In this document: positions 37,192 to 45,280 of the stretch, in pieces
How the letters are laid out: each line of letters starts with the position of its first letter
Numbering within the stretch: the first letter of the stretch is position 1
From: Alphaproteobacteria bacterium
GTDB taxonomy: Bacteria > Pseudomonadota > Alphaproteobacteria > DSM-16000 > Inquilinaceae
Assembly: GCA_028277405.1 (NCBI GenBank)
Contig: JANQGH010000071.1
Location: 62,001 to 126,000 of the forward strand
Length of the DNA: 64,000 nt
Reading direction: 5' to 3'
Program-made: the position numbers and the translations under genes
Notes under the pieces: model-generated
Databases searched by the model: none
Seen by the model: only the letters and a program-made list of their open reading frames with translations
Told to the model about the DNA's origin: nothing

Positions 37192-38172
37192 TTGGCGCAA
37201 GAAGCAGAGGTTTCGGGGTTCCGCCGCTTTTGGCGCCGCAATCAGCGGGCGGCCAACTCGCTTTTCACCTTCCTGGCGATCTGGGGCATCTTCACCGCCC
37301 TGAACCCGGCCCTGTTCACCAATTGGGTCACCTACAACGCGATCTTCCTGACCTTGCCGATCACGATCTTCCTGGTCACGACGCTGGTGTTCGTCATCGT
37401 CAGCGGCGAACTGGACCTCGCCTTCCCGTCCGTGATGGGGTTTTCGGGCTGGATGTTCGTGCTGGCCTACACCGCCGGCGTACCGCCCTTCCCCGCCATG
37501 ATCTTCGCGGTCGCCTGCGGCGCGGCGATGGGGTTCGGCATCGGCGCGCTGGTGGTCTATGGCCAGCTTTCGTCCCTGGTCGCGACCCTGGGGCTGAACT
37601 TCCTGATCCGCGGCATCATCAATATCGGCGCGCAAGGACGTGCGATCTCGGCCTCGGACCTGCGCGACACGACTACCTATGCGGTTTTCGCCGAACGCTT
37701 CTTTCTGTTCCCGAACCAAATGTACTGGGCGATCGCCTGGATCATCTTCTGCACCATCCTGTTCCGCAGCCATCGGTTCGGCATCCGCGTGCAGCTGGTC
37801 GGCGACAACCCGGAATCGGCGGCGCAGATGGGCGTCAACGTGAAGCGAACCCGGATGATGGTGTTCGCCTTCTCCGGCCTCGGCGCCGGCTTGGCGGGGG
37901 TGTTCGCCATCTTCGTCAACTTCGTCTGGTGGCCGACCAATGGCGACGGCACGTTGCTGCCGGCCTTGGCCGCCGTCTTTGTCGGCGGCACACCGACCTG
38001 GGGCGGCATCGGCACGGTTGTCGGCGGCGCCATCGGCGCGCTGACGGTCGGCTTTATCGAATCCGGCGTCGTCGGCGTCGGCTTCTCCGGCTATTATGTT
38101 CAGTTCTTCTTCGGCCTGATCATCATCCTGTCGATCATCGCCCATCGGTTTTCCGGCAAGCGGGTGCGCTAG
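37192..38172 (+). CDS. Sugar ABC transporter permease (BPD_transp_2 family)
   Basis: 326-aa inner-membrane permease starting at TTG 37192 behind AAGGGGG. Helices include SLFTFLAIWGIFTALNPALF and TIFLVTTLVFVIVSGELDLAFPS (the SGExDLAF variant of the RbsC SGGIDLS motif). VGDNPESAAQMGVNVKRTRMMVFAFSG and VFVGGTPTWGGIGTVVGGAIGAL are family typical. It completes the three-gene importer. Confidence 0.92.
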   Translation: MAQEAEVSGFRRFWRRNQRAANSLFTFLAIWGIFTALNPALFTNWVTYNAIFLTLPITIFLVTTLVFVIVSGELDLAFPSVMGFSGWMFVLAYTAGVPPFPAMIFAVACGAAMGFGIGALVVYGQLSSLVATLGLNFLIRGIINIGAQGRAISASDLRDTTTYAVFAERFFLFPNQMYWAIAWIIFCTILFRSHRFGIRVQLVGDNPESAAQMGVNVKRTRMMVFAFSGLGAGLAGVFAIFVNFVWWPTNGDGTLLPALAAVFVGGTPTWGGIGTVVGGAIGALTVGFIESGVVGVGFSGYYVQFFFGLIIILSIIAHRFSGKRVR

Positions 38173-38212
38173 GCGGGCGAAGACAGGCCAACCCTCTTGA
38201 TCGACTAGAACC

Positions 38213-38221
38213 GTTTGAAAC
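38213..38221. promoter_or_regulatory. GTTTnAAAC-type inverted repeat before the XRE-cupin gene
   Basis: GTTTGAAAC, a 4-1-4 palindrome, lies 13 bp before the XRE-cupin start. A close relative, GTTTTGAAAC (4-2-4), lies at 38861-38870, just after the same gene and upstream of the next importer. They are possible sites for the XRE-cupin protein; short, so weak evidence. Confidence 0.3.
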
Positions 38222-38234
38222 TGACTTGAAGGAC

Positions 38235-38852
38235 ATGCATGATGCCGGAATGATAATTCGGCATCAGGAACCGTCGGGCGACGATCAGGCGACGCTGGGC
38301 AGGATCGGCACCCGGCTGCGCCTTGCGCGGCGGCTGCGCGGGCTAAAACTCAAGCAGCTGGCCGATCTCGCCGGCTGCTCGGAAAGCCTGCTGTCGAAAT
38401 ACGAGAACGGCAAGGCGACGCCGTCGCTGCCCATGCTGCACCGGCTGGCGCGCGAGCTGGGCTTCAACATCGGCTGGATGTTCGACGAGACGGAGGGCGA
38501 CCCCGGCATCGTCTTCCGCCAAGGGGAACGGCCGATGATCGCGCTGGACCCGCTGCGCCAGGGCGAGGGCATCAGCTTGGAGCGCGTGGTGCCCTACGAC
38601 CCCAACCATCTGCTTCAGTGCAACATCCACCATATCCGCGCCGGCGGCAGCAGCGACGCGCCGATCGCGCATGATGGAGAGGAGGTGGGATACGTCATCG
38701 AAGGGCAGGTCGAGCTGGAGATCGACGGGCAGGTCTATACCCTGTCGGCGGGGGATGCCTTCGTCTTCCGGTCCACCCTGCCCCACGCCTATCGCAACCC
38801 GTCGGACGAACCGGCCAGCATCTTCTGGGTGAACACGCCGCCGACATTCTGA
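38235..38852 (+). CDS. XRE-family regulator with C-terminal cupin domain
   Basis: About 205-aa two-domain regulator. HTH: RIGTRLRLARRLRGLKLKQLADLAGCSESLLSKYENGKATPS, residues about 20-60. Cupin: CNIHHIRAGGSSDAPIAHDGEEVGYVIEGQVELEIDGQVYTL and FRSTLPHAYRNPSDEPASIFWV, residues about 125-200. ATG 38235 has AAGGA almost touching it; ATG 38250 is an alternative. This PuuR-like layout senses small ligands through the cupin. It sits between two importer operons on the same strand and could regulate either. Confidence 0.88.
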   Translation: MHDAGMIIRHQEPSGDDQATLGRIGTRLRLARRLRGLKLKQLADLAGCSESLLSKYENGKATPSLPMLHRLARELGFNIGWMFDETEGDPGIVFRQGERPMIALDPLRQGEGISLERVVPYDPNHLLQCNIHHIRAGGSSDAPIAHDGEEVGYVIEGQVELEIDGQVYTLSAGDAFVFRSTLPHAYRNPSDEPASIFWVNTPPTF

Positions 38853-38992
38853 AACAGCCCGTTTTGAAACCTTTCATTCAAGCAACTTGACCTGACGTCA
38901 TGACCGCTTGAATAATCGCCGGATGGTCGCGCGACCGATCAGAGTTCGGGGCGCGACCGGGAAGGCTCAGTCAACAAGGGAGAAGGAAACCC

Positions 38993-39928
38993 ATGTCGAA
39001 ATCCATTGGCATCGCCGCATTGGCCGCGGCCGGTTTGATGACGGGCCTCAGCGCCAGCGCATCGGCCGAAACCATCGCGCTGGTGACGATCAACCAGCAG
39101 GCGCTGTTCTTCAATCAGATCAATGACGGCGCGACCGCAGCGGCGGAAGAGGCCGGCGTCGACCTCGTGATCTTCAACGCCAACAACGTACCGTCGGCGC
39201 AGAACGACGCGATCGAGACCTATATCAGCCAGGGCGTGGACGCCATCATCCTGGTCGCCATCGACGTGAACGGCGTGAAGCCGGCGATTTCGCAATCCGT
39301 CGCGGCGGGCATTCCGGTGATCGCCATCGACGCGCAGATCCCCGACGGCGATAACGAGACCTTCATCGGCGTCGACAACACACAAGCCGGGCGCGATATC
39401 GGCCAGTTCTTCGTCGATTATGTCGATGAGGAAATGGGGCGCAACGCCACGGTCGGCATCGTCGGGGCGCTGAACTCCTTCATCCAGAACCAGCGCGTCG
39501 ACGGCTTTGTCGAGGTGGTCGAAGGGTCCGGCATGTCGATCGAGATCCTCAACACCGTCGACGGCCAAAACGTCCAGGACGTCGCCTTGGCGGCGGCGGA
39601 AAACCTGATGACGGCCAATCCGGGCATGGATGCGATCTATGCTTCGGGCGAGCCCGCCCTGATCGGCGCCATCGCCGCCGTCGAAAGCCAGGGCCTGACC
39701 GATTCCGTGAAGGTTTTCGGCTGGGACCTGACCGCCCAGGCGATCAACGGCATTGACGAGGGCTGGGTCGTCGCCGTGGTGCAGCAGGACCCGTATGGCG
39801 AAGGCGTCGCCGCGGTCGAGGCCGCGATGACGTTGATCGAAGGCGGTTCGGTCGACCCGATCGTCTACATCCCGATCGACATCGTCACGTCCGACAATGT
39901 CGACGGCTATCGCGGCATGTTTGAGTAA
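38993..39928 (+). CDS. Periplasmic sugar-binding protein (RbsB-like) of ABC importer
   Basis: 311-aa binding protein, GGGAGAAGGAAA ahead of ATG 38993. Signal peptide SIGIAALAAAGLMTGLSASASA. Typical features are IALVTINQQALFFNQINDGA, NDAIETYISQGVDAIILVAIDVNGV, IPVIAIDAQIPDGDNETFIGVDN, NPGMDAIYASGEPALIGAIAAV and VFGWDLT. Closely similar in form to ribose/galactofuranose-type binding proteins. A 10-bp stem-loop follows, then ATPase and permease. Confidence 0.91.
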   Translation: MSKSIGIAALAAAGLMTGLSASASAETIALVTINQQALFFNQINDGATAAAEEAGVDLVIFNANNVPSAQNDAIETYISQGVDAIILVAIDVNGVKPAISQSVAAGIPVIAIDAQIPDGDNETFIGVDNTQAGRDIGQFFVDYVDEEMGRNATVGIVGALNSFIQNQRVDGFVEVVEGSGMSIEILNTVDGQNVQDVALAAAENLMTANPGMDAIYASGEPALIGAIAAVESQGLTDSVKVFGWDLTAQAINGIDEGWVVAVVQQDPYGEGVAAVEAAMTLIEGGSVDPIVYIPIDIVTSDNVDGYRGMFE

Positions 39929-39952
39929 GCGTCTAAGCTAGGCGGACACGTC

Positions 39953-39979
39953 CGGCCGGCCCAACCGCTGGGCCGGCCG
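39953..39979 (+). other. Strong stem-loop between binding-protein and ATPase genes
   Basis: CGGCCGGCCC-AACCGCT-GGGCCGGCCG: a perfect 10-bp GC-only stem with a 7-nt loop, 24 nt after the binding-protein stop. ATCCTTTTC follows, so partial termination is possible, leaving more message for the binding protein than for ATPase and permease (inference). Confidence 0.65.
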
Positions 39980-40010
39980 ATCCTTTTCAAGAGGCTCGCT
40001 CAGACCGACC

Positions 40011-40793
40011 GTGGAAGCAGAAACCAAGCCGATCCGGGTCCGGATGTCCGGCATCGCCAAACGCTACGGCGCTATCCAGTCGCTGGACAATGTCGATATG
40101 GAGCTGCGCGCCGGCGAGGTGCTGGGCATCGTCGGCGACAATGGCGCCGGCAAATCGACCTTGAGCAAGGTGCTGTCCGGCGCGGTTATCCCCGATGCCG
40201 GCACCATCGAGATCGACGGCGAGACGGTGCGCTTTTCAAGCCCCGCCGACGCACGGCGTCATCATGTCGAGATGGTCTATCAGGACCTGTCGCTGTGCGA
40301 CACGGTCGACGTCGCCGGCAACCTGTTCCTGGGGCGCGAACCCTATCGCCGGATCGCGGGCGTGGCTCTGTTGGACAAGCGCCGCATGCACGAAGAAGCG
40401 CGCCGCATGCTGGAGGGGCTGGGCATCTCAATCCCCGACACGCGGCTGCGCGTGGAGAACCTCTCCGGCGGCCAGCGGCAAAGCATCGCCATCGGCCGCG
40501 CGGCCTCGTTCGACCCCGCCGTTCTGATCATGGACGAGCCGACGGCGGCCCTCGCCGTGGCCGAGGTCGAGGCGGTGCTGGACCTGATCCGGCGGGTCAG
40601 CGCCAGCGGCGTCAGCGTCATCCTGATCACCCACCGTCTGCAGGATCTGTTCCTGGTCTGCGACCGACTGATGGTGATGTATGAGGGGCAGAAGGTGGCC
40701 GAACGCGACATTGCCGAGACCAACATCGAGGAAGTCGTGAACCTGATCGTCGGCCGCAAATTCGCCGCCCGGTCCGCCGGCGTGAGGGCCTGA
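40011..40793 (+). CDS. Sugar ABC transporter ATP-binding protein (single-domain, CUT2-like)
   Basis: 260-aa ATPase, GTG start at 40011 (MEAETKPIRVRMSGIAKRYG). Walker A VGDNGAGKSTLSKVLSGAVI, signature NLSGGQRQSIAIGRAASFDP, Walker B VLIMDEPTAALAV, switch LITHRLQDLFLVCDRL. One domain only, like its counterpart at 36394, from which it is clearly diverged. It is 3 bp ahead of the permease gene. Confidence 0.9.
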   Translation: MEAETKPIRVRMSGIAKRYGAIQSLDNVDMELRAGEVLGIVGDNGAGKSTLSKVLSGAVIPDAGTIEIDGETVRFSSPADARRHHVEMVYQDLSLCDTVDVAGNLFLGREPYRRIAGVALLDKRRMHEEARRMLEGLGISIPDTRLRVENLSGGQRQSIAIGRAASFDPAVLIMDEPTAALAVAEVEAVLDLIRRVSASGVSVILITHRLQDLFLVCDRLMVMYEGQKVAERDIAETNIEEVVNLIVGRKFAARSAGVRA

Positions 40794-40796
40794 GCA

Positions 40797-41780
40797 ATGG
40801 CGCCAAGCAATGCGACCGGCATGACCCTGCGGGACCGGCTGGTCGCCAATGGCGGCGTTGCCAGCATCGCGGTCTTCTTCATCTGCGTCTGTGTCTATTT
40901 CTCGCTCGCCACCGACGGGTTTCTGACCAACAGCAATCTGCTGAACATCGTGCGCCAAAGCGCGCCGCTGTTGATCGTGGCCGCCGCCATGACCTTCGTG
41001 ATCACCACGGCCGGCATCGACCTGTCGGTCGGCTCGATCATCGCACTGATCGGATCGGTGGCGGCGATATCGCTGCAAGGCGGCCTGCCCTGGCCGGTCA
41101 TGTTCATCGCCATGCTGGCGCTGGGCGCGTTGATCGGCGCCGTTCAGGGCTTCTTCATCGCCTATGAGGGCATCCCGGCGTTCATTGTCACGCTGGCGGG
41201 TTTGAGCATCTTTCGCGGCATCGCGCTGCTGATGACCGGCGGCTACTCCGTGCCGGTCGACAGCGATATTGGCTTCGTCTTTCTGGGGCGCGGCTGGTTC
41301 CTGGGCATGCCGGTGCCGGCGTTGATCGCCATTGCCGTCTTACTGGCAGCACTGCTGGTCTTCAACCAGACCCGCTTTGGCCGCTACGTCACCGGCATCG
41401 GCGCCAATGCCGAGGCGGTTCGGCGCGCGGGTGTCAACATCAAGCGCGTGACCTTGATGGTCTATGTCCTGACCGGAACGGCGGCCGCGCTCGCCAGCCT
41501 GCTGTTGACCGCGCGGCTGGGCAGCGGCTCGTCGAACGCCGGGCTTGGGTTCGAGTTGCAGGTTATCGCCGCCGTCGTGCTGGGCTCCACCAGCCTGTTC
41601 GGCGGGCGCGGCACGGTGATCGGCACCATCCTGGGCGCCCTGACCGTGGCGGTGATCGCCAACGGGCTGATCCTGTCGCACCTGTCGCCGTTCCTGACAC
41701 CGATCGTGACCGGCGTTATCATTCTGGTCGCGATCTGGCTGAATTTCCGGCTGTTCAGCGGGGGAGGCAAACGACGATGA
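40797..41780 (+). CDS. Sugar ABC transporter permease, RbsC-like
   Basis: 327-aa CUT2 permease. Key elements are LLNIVRQSAPLLIVAAAMTF, ITTAGIDLSVGSIIALIGS, EGIPAFIVTLAGLSIFRG, RYVTGIGANAEAVRRAGVNIKRV and AAVVLGSTSLFGGRGTVIGT. It overlaps the downstream phosphotriesterase-like gene by 4 bp (ATGA), so importer and hydrolase are made together. Confidence 0.93.
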   Translation: MAPSNATGMTLRDRLVANGGVASIAVFFICVCVYFSLATDGFLTNSNLLNIVRQSAPLLIVAAAMTFVITTAGIDLSVGSIIALIGSVAAISLQGGLPWPVMFIAMLALGALIGAVQGFFIAYEGIPAFIVTLAGLSIFRGIALLMTGGYSVPVDSDIGFVFLGRGWFLGMPVPALIAIAVLLAALLVFNQTRFGRYVTGIGANAEAVRRAGVNIKRVTLMVYVLTGTAAALASLLLTARLGSGSSNAGLGFELQVIAAVVLGSTSLFGGRGTVIGTILGALTVAVIANGLILSHLSPFLTPIVTGVIILVAIWLNFRLFSGGGKRR

Positions 41781-42856
41781 GCGAGACGGAAACCCTGCCC
41801 GCGATCGGGGTGACCTCGGGCCAGGTCATGACCGTGCTGGGGCCGATCCCGGTGGACCAGATGGGCATCACCTTGGCGCATGAGCACATCCTGCTCGACG
41901 GCGCGACGTCCTGGTGCCGGCCGTGCTGCGCCGGCGACCTCGACATGGCGGAAAAACCGGTCTCGGTCGAGTTCCTGGGCGAGTTGCGCATGAACCCGTT
42001 CATCAACCGGGACAATTGCCAGCTTTCCGACGCCGAGGTCGCGATCGACGAGTTGATGAAGTTCGCCGACCAGGGCGGTGCCACCGTCATCGACCCAACC
42101 AATCGCGGCATCGGGCGCGACGGGCCGGCCCTGCAGCGCATCAGCCGGCGCACGGGCCTGAACATCGTCATGGGCGCCGGCTTTTACCTGGAACGGTCCC
42201 ACCCCGACTATTTCGAGGCGATGAGCGAGGACCAGATCGCCGAACAGATCATCACCGATGTCGGCGGCGGCCTGGAACAGCCGCCGGTGGTTGCCGGCCT
42301 GATCGGCGAGATCGGCGTCAGCAAGGACTTTACGGCGGCGGAGGAGAAGTCGCTGCGCGGTGCGGCCCAGGCGGCGAAACGCACGGGCGTGCCGCTGTCG
42401 GTCCACCTGCCGGGCTGGGAGCGGTTGGCCCACCGTGTGCTGGACGTGGTCGAAAATGTCGGTGCCGACCTGGACCATACGATCCTGTGCCACATGAACC
42501 CCAGCTATGACGATCCGGTCTATCAGAAGAGCCTGGCCGATCGCGGCGCCTGGCTGGAATACGACATGATCGGCATGGACTATTACTACGCCGAACAGCG
42601 CGCCCAGTGCCCCAGTGACGCGGACAATGCCAAGGCCATCCGTGCCCTGATCGATGACGGCTATCTCGGCCGGCTGCTGCTGTCGCAGGACGTGTTCCTG
42701 AAGATGATGCTGACCCGCCATGGCGGCTTTGGCTATGGCTACATCCTGAAACATTTCGTGCCGCGCCTGCGCCGGCATGGCGTGGAGGCCGAGGCGATCG
42801 ACGCCATGCTGGTCGACAATCCGCGCCGGCTGTTTTCCGCCGCCCCAGAAGGCTGA
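41777..42856 (+). CDS. Phosphotriesterase-like (PHP/lactonase-type) metallohydrolase
   Basis: 359-aa amidohydrolase-superfamily barrel. The first metal motif is MGITLAHEHILLDG (HxH). A bridging Glu replaces the carbamylated Lys in LIGEIGVSK, as known for phosphotriesterase homology proteins. Later ligands are in LSVHLPGWE, ILCHMNPSYDD and LLSQDVFLKMM (catalytic Asp). This family includes lactonases and parathion-type hydrolases; in an importer operon a lactone or sugar ester is more likely than an organophosphate (inference). Two vicinal cysteines (WCRPCC) near residue 46 are unusual. Confidence 0.82.
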   Translation: MSETETLPAIGVTSGQVMTVLGPIPVDQMGITLAHEHILLDGATSWCRPCCAGDLDMAEKPVSVEFLGELRMNPFINRDNCQLSDAEVAIDELMKFADQGGATVIDPTNRGIGRDGPALQRISRRTGLNIVMGAGFYLERSHPDYFEAMSEDQIAEQIITDVGGGLEQPPVVAGLIGEIGVSKDFTAAEEKSLRGAAQAAKRTGVPLSVHLPGWERLAHRVLDVVENVGADLDHTILCHMNPSYDDPVYQKSLADRGAWLEYDMIGMDYYYAEQRAQCPSDADNAKAIRALIDDGYLGRLLLSQDVFLKMMLTRHGGFGYGYILKHFVPRLRRHGVEAEAIDAMLVDNPRRLFSAAPEG

Positions 42857-42864
42857 CAAGACCC

Positions 42865-43632
42865 ATGAGCGACAAGAAGAAGATCCTGCTGGCCGGCGAA
42901 AGCTGGGTCACGACCGCGACCCATATCAAGGGGTTCGACCAGTTCCCGACGGTGACCTTTCACCGGGGCGCAGACGGCTTTCTGGACGCGCTTAAGGATC
43001 TGCCGTTCGAGATCACCTGGATGCCGTGCCATGAGGCGCAGACCGACTTTCCGTCGGACGTCGAGGGGCTGAACGCCTACGACGCGATCATCCTGTCCGA
43101 CATCGGCTCGAACACGCTGCTGCTTCACCCGGACACCTGGATCCACAGCAAGCCGACGCCGAACCGGCTGTTCGCGCTGGAGCAGTACGTGGCCGAGGGC
43201 GGCGGGCTGGCCATGATCGGCGGCTATTACAGCTTTCAGGGCATCAATGGCGGCGCGCGCTATCACAACACGCCGGTCGAGGCGGTGCTGCCGGTCACGA
43301 TCCACCCCTATGACGACCGGATCGAGGTGCCCCAGGGTCTGCGGCCGCAGGCAGTCGGCGATCATCCGATCCTGGCCGGCATCGAGGGGGACTGGCCGCT
43401 GCTGCTGGGCTTCAACGAGGTGCGGGCCAAGCCGAACGCGGTGGTGCTGGCCGAGGCCGGCGACACCTACCGCAACCTGCCCATCGTCGCGGTGGGCGAA
43501 CACGGCAAGGGCCGCAGCCTGGTTTGGACCAGCGACATCGGCCCGCACTGGCTGCCGAACGAGGCCCTGGCCTGGCCCCACTTCGCCCAGCTGTGGGGCC
43601 AGGCGCTGGACTGGCTGACCGGCGGGCGCTGA
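42865..43632 (+). CDS. Glutamine amidotransferase-like protein (class I GATase fold)
   Basis: 255-aa protein with GATase1-like layout: KKILLAGESWVTTATHIKG, LNAYDAIILSDIGSNTLLLH, LEQYVAEGGGLAMIGGYYSF and VGEHGKGRSLVWTSDIGPHW. The usual nucleophile elbow Cys is absent at the GGYYSFQG position, so it is probably not a glutaminase; relatives are called cytoplasmic glutamine-amidotransferase-like or ThuA-like. It is 8 bp after the phosphotriesterase-like gene, hence the same operon. Function unknown. Confidence 0.72.
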   Translation: MSDKKKILLAGESWVTTATHIKGFDQFPTVTFHRGADGFLDALKDLPFEITWMPCHEAQTDFPSDVEGLNAYDAIILSDIGSNTLLLHPDTWIHSKPTPNRLFALEQYVAEGGGLAMIGGYYSFQGINGGARYHNTPVEAVLPVTIHPYDDRIEVPQGLRPQAVGDHPILAGIEGDWPLLLGFNEVRAKPNAVVLAEAGDTYRNLPIVAVGEHGKGRSLVWTSDIGPHWLPNEALAWPHFAQLWGQALDWLTGGR

Positions 43633-43638
43633 CGTCCG

Positions 43639-44406
43639 TCAGGCGCCCTTGGCGCGGGCCAGGGCGCGGGCGCCGTTCAGCACGAAACCCTGGTCGGACC
43701 CGATCAGGAACAGGCTGACCCCCGGCGCCTGCCATCGCGGCATTTCCTCCGCTTTGGCCAGGAACATGCCCAGACGCCTGCCGTGCCGGGTCGCGGCGTC
43801 ACAGATCCGCTCCATCGCCGCGATGACGGGGGGCGCGGCCGGGTCTTCGACGCCCATCGAGACGGCCAGATCCATGCGGCCGATGAACAGGGCGTCGATG
43901 CCCTCTACCGCGGCGATGGCGTCGATGGCATCCAGCGCCTCCTTATCCTCGATCTGGGCGATCACCGTGGTTTCCGACGCGCTGTCGGCGAGATAGGTCC
44001 GCATCGGCCGCGTCGTGTAGCCGGCGGCGCGGCTGGACCCGGCATAGCCGCGTCCGCCCGGACCGAAACGACAGGCCCGCGCCACCGCCTGCGCGGTTTC
44101 AGCGTCCGTGACATGGGGCACCAGAACGCCGGCGGCGCCGAGGTCCAGCGCGTTCAGGATCGTCGCCGGTGCCGCATCGGCCACGCGCACGACCAGCGGC
44201 AGGCCGGTCTGGCGGCCGGCGAAAAGGCAGGCGTCGAGATCGCGACGGTCGAACGGCGCGTGTTCGGCATCGAGACAGGCGACGTCCAGGCCGCTCAGCG
44301 CCAGCACCTCGACAATCGCCATCGCCGGCGTCTTCACCCAGGTGCCGACCAGGGTCTCGCCGGCCAGCAGAAGGTCGCGAAAGCCGCGCGCCGTTTGCTC
44401 GGTCAT
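43639..44406 (-). CDS. HpcH/HpaI-family aldolase/citrate lyase-like protein
   Basis: 255-aa class II metal-dependent aldolase starting at ATG 44406, overlapping the upstream hydrolase stop as ATGA. Features are GTWVKTPAMAIVEVLALSG, VACLDAEHAPFDRRDLDAC, LVVRVADAAPATILNALDLGAAGVLVPHV, AQIEDKEALDAIDAIAAVEG and IDALFIGRMDLAVSMG. Such enzymes cleave 4-hydroxy-2-oxo acids such as 2-keto-3-deoxy sugar acids to pyruvate and an aldehyde. It converges on the GATase-like gene with 6 bp between stops. Confidence 0.9.
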   Translation of the reverse strand: MTEQTARGFRDLLLAGETLVGTWVKTPAMAIVEVLALSGLDVACLDAEHAPFDRRDLDACLFAGRQTGLPLVVRVADAAPATILNALDLGAAGVLVPHVTDAETAQAVARACRFGPGGRGYAGSSRAAGYTTRPMRTYLADSASETTVIAQIEDKEALDAIDAIAAVEGIDALFIGRMDLAVSMGVEDPAAPPVIAAMERICDAATRHGRRLGMFLAKAEEMPRWQAPGVSLFLIGSDQGFVLNGARALARAKGA

Positions 44407-45119
44407 ATCTCGCTCTCCCGCTGCAACCAGCCGACGAGCGCCGCGGTGACGATCTCCGGCTGTTCCAGCGTCGGCAGATGGGCGCTGTCCGGAATCACCA
44501 CAAGCTCCGCCCCCTCGACCCGCTCGGCCATGATGCGGCTGCGTTCCACCGGACAAACCTGGTCGTCCTCGCCGCAGCCGATCAGCGTCGGTACCCTGAT
44601 CGTGGGCAGTACCGGCCAATTGTCGTGGCGATCCCGCAAGGCGATGATCTGTCGGCGAAACACTTCCGGGCCGAGGTCGAGTGCCATTTGGACCAGCAGA
44701 TCGGTCAGGTCCGGCCGGCTGGCGGCCAAATCGCCCAGATAATAAGGGGCGAAATCGTTGCGGGTCATCGCCTCCAGCCCGATTTCGGTCGCTTGGGCGA
44801 GTTGAACGTATCGCTGCTTGCGCTTGTCCGGCGGGTCCGCCCCGACGTTTGAGTCCCAAAGTGCCAGATGCGTGATACGTTCAGGGGCGAGGCGCATCAC
44901 CTCCAAGGCGACGATGCCGCCCATCGAGAAGCCGGCGAGCGCGCAGGACCCCTCGCCGATCTGTTCGATGACGGCGCGGGCCTGTCCGGTCAGCGTATCG
45001 GGCGCGCTGAGGTCGACCACCGAGGCATTTGCGATCGTCTGCAAGGCATCCAGTTGAGGACCCCAGACGCGGGCGTCGCACATCAGGCCGGGCACCAGCA
45101 GCAGGCGGGGATGCGTCAT
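44403..45119 (-). CDS. Alpha/beta-hydrolase fold protein
   Basis: 238-aa hydrolase starting at ATG 45119 (MTHPRLLLVPGLMCDARVWG). An oxyanion-type loop is LLVPGLMCD. The nucleophile elbow is LAGFSMGGIVALEVM (Ser), with an acid in GCGEDDQVCPV and the catalytic His in VVIPDSAHLPTLEQPE. Length is normal for esterase/lactonase-type proteins. Two-gene operon with the HpcH-type aldolase; a lactonase or esterase step before aldol cleavage is plausible. Confidence 0.85.
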   Translation of the reverse strand: MTHPRLLLVPGLMCDARVWGPQLDALQTIANASVVDLSAPDTLTGQARAVIEQIGEGSCALAGFSMGGIVALEVMRLAPERITHLALWDSNVGADPPDKRKQRYVQLAQATEIGLEAMTRNDFAPYYLGDLAASRPDLTDLLVQMALDLGPEVFRRQIIALRDRHDNWPVLPTIRVPTLIGCGEDDQVCPVERSRIMAERVEGAELVVIPDSAHLPTLEQPEIVTAALVGWLQRESEI

Positions 45120-45231
45120 GTCACGCTGCCCATGAGCCGCACGAACCTGTGACAAATTGGCCGCCCTCGCACGTCAGTCATGGGGATTAAACCTTGCCCA
45201 TCCATTGCCAAGATCAGTATCATGGCAGGAA

Positions 45232-45245
45232 TGCATACGAATGCA
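45232..45245. promoter_or_regulatory. LacI-type operator palindrome upstream of the HisD paralogue
   Basis: TGCATACGAATGCA: a 14-bp CG-centred palindrome with mismatch only next to the centre, the same form as the 33983 site but different arms. It lies 35 bp before the HisD-type start at 45281. The LacI-family gene at 46656, next in the same operon, is the natural candidate binder. Confidence 0.55.
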
Positions 45246-45280
45246 AAGCGATCAACCGATCACGATATGGGGCGGGAGAC

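Noticed and set aside
35191..38145. 984-codon open frame on the minus strand
   Set aside because: It is exactly antisense to the binding-protein, ATPase and permease genes at 35341-38172, is rich in Asp/His/Arg/Gly as expected for the reverse frame of GC-rich coding DNA, and has no domain. A codon-bias artefact.
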